Below, in pieces: positions 1-4,885 of a DNA stretch of 6,831 bases. The first letter of the stretch is position 1. The number at the start of each line of letters is the position of its first letter. The notes below the pieces were generated by a model, which saw nothing but the letters and a program-made list of their open reading frames with translations, did not search any database and was not told the DNA's origin. The position numbers and the translations under genes were made by a program. Source of the stretch: Thermoleophilaceae bacterium (GTDB lineage Bacteria > Actinomycetota > Thermoleophilia > Solirubrobacterales > Thermoleophilaceae); the NCBI GenBank assembly GCA_013695885.1, contig JACCZP010000086.1, positions 1 through 6,831 on the forward strand. Reading direction: 5' to 3'.

Positions 1-480
1 GGACGCTCGCGCGAGGGCTACGCATCGGTCGAGGACGTGGTCGAGCCCTACTTGGCTGCCGAGACCGACGAGCTCCGCGAGCGCATCCGCCGTATGCGCG
101 GGCTCGCCATCGCCGGCCTGCTGGTGGGGCTGGTGGCCGCGACCGTCGCGATCATCGCCATCGTCGCGCAGGACTCGAGCCCCGCGGCCAGCCAGCGCCG
201 CGTTGCCGAGGTCGAGGAGCAGCTCGAGCAGGAGAGCGAGCGCAGCGGGCGTCTGGCCGACCGCCTCGAGCGCGTGGAGGACCGCTCCACGGAGACCGCC
301 GAGTCCAACCAGGAGCTCACCGACCAGATCGAGAGCCTCGAGAACGGCGGCGCGGACACGGGGGACCTCGAGGACCGCATCGAGCAGGCCGAGTCCGACG
401 CCGCGGCGGCCCAGAGCCAGGTCGAGGCCCTGGAGCGCCGGATCGAGCAACTCGACAGCGGCGGCAGCAGCTCGCCGTAG
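1..480 (+). CDS. Membrane-anchored coiled-coil protein, 5' partial
   Basis: The reading frame is already open at base 1 and runs to a TAG stop at 478-480, so the gene very probably begins before the window. An internal GTG at 37 could serve as a start, but nothing favours it. The visible 159 residues form three parts. First is a charged N-terminal stretch ending in a basic cluster (RERIRRMRG, about residues 26-34). Next is one hydrophobic transmembrane segment (about 35-56, rich in Ala, Val, Ile and Leu). Last is a long acidic, Glu/Gln/Arg/Ala-rich region with heptad-like Leu and Val spacing (about 66-152), typical of a coiled coil, closing with a Gly/Ser tail. The basic cluster before the membrane segment suggests N-inside, coiled coil outside. 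I do not recognise a family, and low-complexity coiled coils attract false matches. Function is unknown. xerD follows 116 bp later on the same strand. Confidence 0.75.
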   Translation, partial: GRSREGYASVEDVVEPYLAAETDELRERIRRMRGLAIAGLLVGLVAATVAIIAIVAQDSSPAASQRRVAEVEEQLEQESERSGRLADRLERVEDRSTETAESNQELTDQIESLENGGADTGDLEDRIEQAESDAAAAQSQVEALERRIEQLDSGGSSSP

Positions 481-596
481 CGCTCGTCAGGCTCAGCGCC
501 GCTCACCGCGCGCGCCGAGCTCGAGAGGACGTCCGCGCCTGACAGCCCCCGTGCACCGGGCAGGCGCTTCCCCGGCCGACGCGAACCGGAGAGGGC

Positions 597-1535
597 GTGG
601 CCACACTAGCCCCCGAACGCTCGCCGGTCTTCGAGCACCTGGTGCTCGACTTCCTCGCCCACCTCGAGTTCGAGCGCGGGCTCTCGCGTAACACCCTCGA
701 GGCGTACCGCTCGGACCTCCTTCAGCTCGGTCGCTTCCTGGAGGCCCGAGCCGTACCGGCTCTGGAGGCATCGAGCGCCGACCTCTCCGACTACCTGACG
801 AGCCTCGTCGGCACCGACAACGGCCGGTCCGCGGCCTCACCCGCGACCGTGCACCGCAAGACGGCGTCGATGCGGTCCTTCTACCGGCACCTGCGCCGCG
901 AGGGGCTGCTCGAGTCCGACCCCACCGTCACCCTCGCCTCACCCCGGCGAGGGGCGCGCCTGCCGCATGTGCTCAGCCGCGACGAGGTCAATCTTCTCCT
1001 CGAGCAGCCCCACGGCACCGAGCCGCTCGCCCTCCGCGACCGCGCGCTGCTCGAGACCATGTACGCGTGCGGGCTGCGGGCTTCGGAGGTGGTCGGCCTG
1101 CGGGTGGGGGACGTCGACCTCGAGGAGCTCACGTTGCGGGCCCGGGGCAAGGGCTCCCGCGAGCGCATCGTGCCGGTGGGGCGCACCGCGGCCACCGCGC
1201 TTCGGACCTATCTGGCCCGCGGTCGCCCGGTGCTGGTGGGGGCGCGGGCAGAGCGGTGCCTGTTCGTCAACTTCCGTGGCGGGGCGCTGACCCGTCAGGG
1301 CCTCTACAAGATCGTGCAGGGACACGCCGCCCGCGCCGGCCTGGCCGACCGGATGAGCCCCCACACGCTTCGCCACACCTTCGCCACTCATCTGCTCGCC
1401 GGCGGGTGCGACCTGCGCGCGGTACAGGAGATGCTCGGCCACGCCGACGTGGCCACGACCCAGCTCTACACGCATCTTTCGAGTGACCGGCTGAAGGACG
1501 TCTACTTCAGGGCGCATCCCCGCGCCACCGTCTAG
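597..1535 (+). CDS. xerD: Tyrosine recombinase XerD/XerC
   Basis: This 312-residue protein matches the length and layout of Xer site-specific recombinases, which resolve chromosome dimers at dif during division. The N-terminal SAM-like DNA-binding domain spans about residues 12-110 (FLAHLEFERGLSRNTLEAY is the typical opening), and the catalytic domain about 122-305. All expected catalytic residues are visible: Arg161 in ACGLRASE, Lys185 in GKGSRER, His256 and Arg259 in SPHTLRHTFATHLL, His282 in MLGHADVATTQ, and nucleophile Tyr291 in LYTHLS. The GTG start at 597 is supported by GGAG at 588-591, five bases upstream. XerC and XerD cannot be separated with certainty from one sequence; the symbol reflects the closest overall style. 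Nothing nearby suggests a phage or integron, so a housekeeping Xer role is more likely than an element integrase. Confidence 0.95.
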   Translation: MATLAPERSPVFEHLVLDFLAHLEFERGLSRNTLEAYRSDLLQLGRFLEARAVPALEASSADLSDYLTSLVGTDNGRSAASPATVHRKTASMRSFYRHLRREGLLESDPTVTLASPRRGARLPHVLSRDEVNLLLEQPHGTEPLALRDRALLETMYACGLRASEVVGLRVGDVDLEELTLRARGKGSRERIVPVGRTAATALRTYLARGRPVLVGARAERCLFVNFRGGALTRQGLYKIVQGHAARAGLADRMSPHTLRHTFATHLLAGGCDLRAVQEMLGHADVATTQLYTHLSSDRLKDVYFRAHPRATV

Positions 1536-1541
1536 GCCGGA

Positions 1542-1583
1542 CACCGGGACTCCCTCCCAGGCGGGCCGCCCGTCGCCCCGGTG
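1542..1583 (+). terminator. Possible nested stem-loop after xerD
   Basis: A 7-bp perfect inverted repeat (CACCGGG at 1542-1548, CCCGGTG at 1577-1583) encloses a smaller hairpin (CGGG at 1562-1565, CCCG at 1569-1572). It begins six bases after the xerD stop and ends before the putative mutM promoter. There is no T-tract. U-less hairpin terminators have been proposed in actinobacteria, but in such GC-rich DNA the structure may be chance. Confidence 0.25.
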
Positions 1584-1599
1584 ACGCGGCGGAGAGCTC

Positions 1600-1605
1600 T
1601 AGCCT
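1600..1605 (+). promoter_or_regulatory. Possible -10 element for leaderless mutM
   Basis: TAGCCT fits the actinobacterial TAnnnT -10 pattern and lies eight bases before the mutM ATG at 1614. Transcription would then start at or very near the ATG. The start codon has no well-spaced Shine-Dalgarno: the nearest purine run (GGAGAG at 1591-1596) is 17 bases away. No clear -35 is visible. Confidence 0.3.
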
Positions 1606-1613
1606 CGGGCCTC

Positions 1614-2486
1614 ATGCCGGAGCTGCCCGAGGTGGAGACGATCCGGCGCCAGCTCGCCCCGGCTCTGGAGGGCCGGCGGCTCGAGCGCGCCGAGGTGCTC
1701 GACCCGCGATGGAGCGATCCCGCCGCTCCCGCCGAGGTGGCCGCGGCGGTGGAGGGCCGGCGCATCGAGCGTCTCGAGCGGCGGGGCAAGTACCTCGTCG
1801 CCGGGCTGGAGGACGAGGTCCACCTGGTCATGCACCTGCGGATGACCGGGACGCTGCTGCTCGTCGCAGCGGACGAGGACCGTCACGGCCGACCGCACCT
1901 GCGCGTGCGCCTCGAGCTCGACTCCGGAGATCGGATGCTCTTCTGCGATCCCCGCCGCTTCGGCACCGGCGTGGTGCTCCTCGGCGCCGAGGCTCGCGAG
2001 GCCTACTTCTCGGCTCGCCTCGGGGTCGAGCCGCTCGGGCCCGACTTCACCACGGAGGCGCTGAGGGCGCTGGCCGCCGGCCGCCGCGCCCCGGTCAAGG
2101 CGTTCCTGCTCTCCCAGGAGCGGATCGCGGGGGTGGGGAACATCTACGCCGACGAGGCGCTGTTCGCCGCCTCGCTGCACCCCCTGCGTCCGGTCGGGAC
2201 CCTCCGGCCCGTCCAGCTCGCCTCACTGCGCGACGCCGTGGTGGCCGCCCTCGAGGCCGGCATCGACGCCCGCGGGGCCACGATCGACGACTTCCGCCAC
2301 GCCGACGGCGCCCGAGGCTCCTTCCAGGATCGCTTCGCGGTGCACCGCCGCGAGGGAGAGCCCTGTCCGCGCTGTGCCACGCCGATCCGGAAGATCCGTG
2401 CGGCCGGGCGGGGGACCTACGTCTGCGAGCGCTGTCAGCCGAGGCCGAGGCCGAGGCGCGCGGGCGAAGCGCTCAGGCCGCGGTGA
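1614..2486 (+). CDS. mutM: Formamidopyrimidine-DNA glycosylase (Fpg/MutM)
   Basis: This bifunctional glycosylase/AP lyase removes 8-oxoguanine and ring-opened purines in base excision repair. The ATG at 1614 is chosen because the family needs Pro2 as the catalytic N-terminal amine (MPELPEVETI); an in-frame GTG at 1581 would bury it. Visible landmarks are Pro2 and Glu3, Lys59 in RRGKYL, Met77 in HLRMTG, Arg114 and Phe116 in CDPRRFG (the base-filling triad), Lys162, and the helix-two-turn-helix motif GVGNIYADEALF (173-184). A C-terminal zinc finger has Cys251/Cys254 and Cys271/Cys274 with catalytic Arg266 between them. At 290 residues the length is normal. About 16 residues follow the last cysteine as a Pro/Arg-rich basic tail, slightly longer than usual. 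The DPRRFG motif and intact finger favour Fpg over Nei. The 3' end overlaps the convergent glutaredoxin gene by 14 bp. Confidence 0.97.
   Translation: MPELPEVETIRRQLAPALEGRRLERAEVLDPRWSDPAAPAEVAAAVEGRRIERLERRGKYLVAGLEDEVHLVMHLRMTGTLLLVAADEDRHGRPHLRVRLELDSGDRMLFCDPRRFGTGVVLLGAEAREAYFSARLGVEPLGPDFTTEALRALAAGRRAPVKAFLLSQERIAGVGNIYADEALFAASLHPLRPVGTLRPVQLASLRDAVVAALEAGIDARGATIDDFRHADGARGSFQDRFAVHRREGEPCPRCATPIRKIRAAGRGTYVCERCQPRPRPRRAGEALRPR
2438..2456 (+). repeat. Hexanucleotide tandem repeat in mutM tail
   Basis: GCCGAG occurs three times in tandem (2438-2455). In the mutM frame it encodes alternating Pro-Arg just after the zinc finger. As a short in-frame repeat it could change in copy number without breaking the enzyme. 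Confidence 0.7.
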
Positions 2487-2736
2487 CGAGGTCCTTGAGC
2501 CGGCCGCTGCGATCGGCGTCGAGAAGCTCGCGGAAGCCGCCGATCGGGCTCCCGTCGATGATGATCTGCGGGAAGGTCATCTGCCCGGTGAGGGCCAGCA
2601 GGCGCTGGCGCCCCTCGGGATCGCGGGCCACGTCGATCTCCTCGTAGGCGATGGCACGGGCCTCGAGCAGGGACTTCGCGGAGCGACAGAACCCACACGG
2701 ATCGGTGGTGTACATCACAACCCTGGCGTCCGGCAC
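2473..2736 (-). CDS. grxC: Glutaredoxin-like protein, CGFC active site
   Basis: This 87-residue protein is the size of a single-domain, Grx3-like glutaredoxin, a cytoplasmic thiol-disulfide oxidoreductase. The first strand leads into the active site YTTDPCGFCRSAK with Cys14 and Cys17. The cis-proline motif TFPQ is at 54-57 and the thiol-binding GG at 66-67 (IGGFREL). The CGFC motif lies between the dithiol CPYC form and the monothiol CGFS form. If this is a mycothiol-using actinobacterium the partner may not be glutathione, and a mycoredoxin-like role is possible. The GTG at 2736 is preferred because it keeps the first strand (ARVVMYTT); an ATG at 2715 would shorten it. The gene is convergent with mutM (14-bp overlap) and divergent from recO. 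The symbol follows family resemblance only. Confidence 0.92.
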   Translation of the reverse strand: MPDARVVMYTTDPCGFCRSAKSLLEARAIAYEEIDVARDPEGRQRLLALTGQMTFPQIIIDGSPIGGFRELLDADRSGRLKDLVTAA

Positions 2737-2745
2737 GATCCTCAG

Positions 2746-2751
2746 AGTCTA
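2746..2751 (-). promoter_or_regulatory. Possible -10 element for glutaredoxin gene
   Basis: Read on the minus strand, TAGACT fits TAnnnT and lies nine bases before the GTG at 2736, so the transcript would have little or no leader. A weak -35-like TTCGAG sits 16 bases further upstream (2768-2773). The element overlaps a TCTAGA palindrome (2748-2753) in the glutaredoxin-recO divergent region. A short GAGG (2740-2743) is only three bases from the GTG, too close for a good ribosome binding site. Confidence 0.35.
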
Positions 2752-2814
2752 GATCGTGAATCCGACGCTCGAAGGCGGCCCCCGCACGCACGCGGCCGCG
2801 GAGGCATGCACCTG

Positions 2815-3531
2815 ATGCCGGGATCGTTCAAGACCGAGGCCGTCGTCCTGCGCTCCATCCGGTTCGGAGAGGCCGACCGCGTGCTCCACCTCTACACCGA
2901 GGAGCGCGGGCGCGTGGGCGCCATCGCGAAGGGCGTGCGACGGGTGCGCTCGCGCTTCGGCGGACGGCTCGAGCCGCTTTTCCGGGTGAGGCTGATCCTG
3001 CACGAAGGCCGGGGGGATCTGTGCACGGTGTCCGCAGCCGAGACGGTCCACCCCCATGCGCGGCTGCGCGAGCACCGCGAGGGCCTCGACCGCGGCGTCC
3101 AGGCCGCCGACGCCGTACTCCGCCTCTTCGACGCCGCCGAGCCCAACCGCCCGGCCTACAACCTCCTCTGCCAGGAGCTGGCGCTGCTCGACCACTCTCC
3201 GGAGGCCGCCACCCGGGCCCAGGCGCTCGCCTTCCGGATGAAGCTGATGCTGGCGGCGGGCTTCGCACCGGAGCTCGCGGGGTGCGCCACATGCGGCGAG
3301 GTCGAGGCGGGCGGCCTGTTCTCACCGGCGGCGGGCGGGGTGGTGTGCTCGGCCTGCGAGGCCGGGGCCTTCCCCCTCGAGCGGCCCGGACAGGAGTTCA
3401 TGGTCGCCGCTCTGGCCCGGCCGCTCGCCGAGGCCCCGACCGCCGCCGACCCGGCTTTGCGCCAGGCCGATAGGGCGATCGTCGAGACCCTCGAGCACCA
3501 CGCGCACGTGAGGCTGCGGAGGGTGGCCTGA
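2815..3531 (+). CDS. recO: DNA repair protein RecO
   Basis: RecO works with RecF and RecR to load RecA onto SSB-coated single-stranded DNA in gap repair. This 238-residue protein has the usual length. The N-terminal OB-fold (about residues 1-80) opens with the characteristic FKTEAVVLRSIRFGEADRVL and contains RGRVGAIAKGVRR. A helical domain follows, with YNLLCQELALLD at about 115-126. A four-cysteine zinc site is intact: Cys157/Cys160 and Cys178/Cys181. Two in-frame ATGs are possible, 2806 and 2815. GGAGG at 2800-2804 is one base from the first but ten from the second, so 2815 is chosen. The frame is open back to 2374, but that extension crosses mutM and the glutaredoxin gene and has no RecO character. 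The stop is followed by the ppdK relic. Confidence 0.95.
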   Translation: MPGSFKTEAVVLRSIRFGEADRVLHLYTEERGRVGAIAKGVRRVRSRFGGRLEPLFRVRLILHEGRGDLCTVSAAETVHPHARLREHREGLDRGVQAADAVLRLFDAAEPNRPAYNLLCQELALLDHSPEAATRAQALAFRMKLMLAAGFAPELAGCATCGEVEAGGLFSPAAGGVVCSACEAGAFPLERPGQEFMVAALARPLAEAPTAADPALRQADRAIVETLEHHAHVRLRRVA

Positions 3532-3553
3532 GGGCGCCGACGGCCGGTCCTCC

Positions 3554-3561
3554 CATAATCT
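3554..3561 (+). promoter_or_regulatory. Possible -10 region upstream of ppdK relic
   Basis: CATAATCT is an AT-rich island in very GC-rich DNA, containing overlapping -10-like hexamers CATAAT (3554-3559) and TAATCT (3556-3561). It lies 11-13 bases before the TTG at 3573. It probably served the ancestral ppdK gene and, if still active, would now transcribe into dgt-dnaG. No convincing -35 is visible. Confidence 0.35.
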
Positions 3562-3572
3562 CGGTCAACCTC

Positions 3573-3706
3573 TTGGCCTCCCGAGCCGACACGAAGTGGG
3601 TCTACGACCTCTCGGAGGGTTCGCGGGAGGTGCGCGACCTGCTGGGGGGCAAGGGCGCGAACATGGCCGAGATGCCAGCGTGCTCGGCCCCGACCGCGTG
3701 CCCGGC
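3573..3706 (+). pseudogene. ppdK: Truncated, frameshifted ppdK N-terminal relic
   Basis: Pyruvate phosphate dikinase interconverts pyruvate and phosphoenolpyruvate and is normally about 870-900 residues long. Here only the start of its ATP-binding domain remains. From a TTG at 3573 the frame gives KWVYDLSEG, then SREVRDLLGGKGANMAEM, which closely fits the conserved PPDK N-terminus including the GGKGAN ATP-site lysine. After the ATG at 3672-3674 one base appears lost: the next conserved stretch, SVLGPDRVP, is read from 3677 in a different frame. Homology stops at about 3706 and that frame ends at TGA 3719-3721. The rest of the nucleotide-binding domain, the phosphohistidine domain and the catalytic C-terminal barrel are absent. 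No dikinase activity is possible. TTG is the only plausible start codon close to the homology; the original start is uncertain. The relic lies between recO and dgt. Confidence 0.85.
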
Positions 3707-3733
3707 CGCCGCGCTCGGTGAGAGAATCACCCC

Positions 3734-4873
3734 ATGACCTCGCCGATCACCGAGTCGCGCGCCACGGGCTTCGCCCGGCGCATGGCCGAGCGCGAGGAGA
3801 CCTTCCTGTCTCCGCTGGCCGTGCGCTCCTTCCCCGCCCATCGCGAGCACCGGGAGCCCGACTCGCCGGTGCGTACTCCCTTCCAGCGCGACCGCGATCG
3901 CATCGTCCACTCGAAGTCCTTCCGGCGGCTCAAGCGTAAGACCCAGGTCTTCATCTCACCCGAGGGCGACCACTTCCGCACGCGCCTAACGCACACCCTC
4001 GAGACCTGCGGGATAGCCCGCACCGTGGCGCGTGCGCTGGCGCTGAACGAGGATCTGACCGAGGCGATCGGGCTGGGGCACGACCTCGGCCACCCGCCCT
4101 TCGGCCACATCGGGGAGGAGATGCTCGACGAGTGCCTGCGCCGCCGGCCCGGGGCGGACGGCTTCCGCCACAACGAGCACTCGCTGCGCGTGGTCGAGCG
4201 CCTCGAGCGCCGGTCCGGGGGCGAGCAGGGGCTCAACCTGACCGAGGAGGTACGGGACGGGATCCTGCGCCACCGAGGTTCTGAGCGCTCGGCGACGCTC
4301 GAGGGACGGATCGTGCGCATCGTCGACCGCATCGCCTACATCAACCACGACATCGATGACGCCCTGCGCGCCGGCGTCCTGGCGCGCCCGGACCTTCCCG
4401 CCGAGGAGATCGCGCTGCTCGGCTCCACTGGCGCGCGACGGATCGACACGCTGGTCCTCGACCTCGTGGAGACCTCGGAGCAGGCCGGCGACATCGAGCA
4501 GGGCGAGGAGGTGGGGGAGGCCATGGACCGCCTGCGGGACTTCATGTTCGAGCGCGTCTACCTCGGGCCGGTGGCGCGCGCCGAGCACGGTCGCATCCGG
4601 CGGGTGCTCAGCGAGCTGTTCGACCACCACGTCGAGCACCCACCCGAGGCGGTCGTGCCGGAGGCCACGCCGGCCGAGCGGGTGACCGACTACCTCGCGG
4701 GCATGACCGACCGCTTCGCGCTGCGCGCGCACGCGGAGCTGGTGGCCGGCCGAGCGCGACCCGAGGCTCACCACGCCGCGGATGCCGATCGAGCTCGAAT
4801 CGAGGCTCCCGGTGACCCGCAGGCGCCGCCGGGGACCTCGCTCGCGGCCGCGCCAGGGCCGCCCGACGACTGA
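3734..4873 (+). CDS. dgt: dGTPase-family dNTP triphosphohydrolase
   Basis: This HD-domain enzyme hydrolyses dNTPs to the deoxynucleoside and triphosphate, which can influence dNTP pools and replication fidelity. The 379-residue protein carries all expected metal ligands: His87 in RTRLTHTLE, His116 and Asp117 in GLGHDLGHPPFGH, and Asp198 in IVDRIAYINHD. Family motifs include SFRRLKRKTQVF near 62-73, GFRHNEHSLRVVE near 143-155, and the C-terminal DYLAGMTDRFALRAHAEL (319-336). The sequence past about residue 337 is an Ala/Pro/Arg-rich tail of some 43 residues that I cannot match to the family core. The ATG at 3734 overlaps the stop of the relic ppdK frame (ATGA). A weak GAGAG lies nine bases upstream. 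dnaG begins 12 bp after the stop, which suggests cotranscription. Substrate preference among dNTPs cannot be told from sequence. Confidence 0.96.
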   Translation: MTSPITESRATGFARRMAEREETFLSPLAVRSFPAHREHREPDSPVRTPFQRDRDRIVHSKSFRRLKRKTQVFISPEGDHFRTRLTHTLETCGIARTVARALALNEDLTEAIGLGHDLGHPPFGHIGEEMLDECLRRRPGADGFRHNEHSLRVVERLERRSGGEQGLNLTEEVRDGILRHRGSERSATLEGRIVRIVDRIAYINHDIDDALRAGVLARPDLPAEEIALLGSTGARRIDTLVLDLVETSEQAGDIEQGEEVGEAMDRLRDFMFERVYLGPVARAEHGRIRRVLSELFDHHVEHPPEAVVPEATPAERVTDYLAGMTDRFALRAHAELVAGRARPEAHHAADADRARIEAPGDPQAPPGTSLAAAPGPPDD

Positions 4874-4885
4874 GCAGACCGCGCG

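Noticed and set aside
486..543. A 7-bp inverted repeat (GTCAGGC, GCCTGAC) between the first gene and xerD
   Set aside because: The 44-base loop is long and there is no T-tract, so a terminator or operator cannot be supported.
203..691. Plus-strand 162-codon frame overlapping the coiled-coil gene and the gap before xerD
   Set aside because: The translation is Arg/Ser/Pro-rich, as expected of an out-of-frame shadow, and it overlaps the better-supported genes on both sides.
597..1535. Tyrosine recombinase as a sign of an integrated mobile element
   Set aside because: No attachment site repeats, tRNA, phage genes or cargo are visible, and the neighbours are core genes, so a housekeeping Xer is the simpler reading.
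1581..1613. Upstream GTG start for mutM
   Set aside because: It would add 11 residues ahead of Pro2, whose free amine is the catalytic nucleophile.
2374..2814. N-terminal extension of recO back to 2374
   Set aside because: The extension overlaps the mutM end and the whole glutaredoxin gene, has no RecO character, and a ribosome binding site sits just before 2815.
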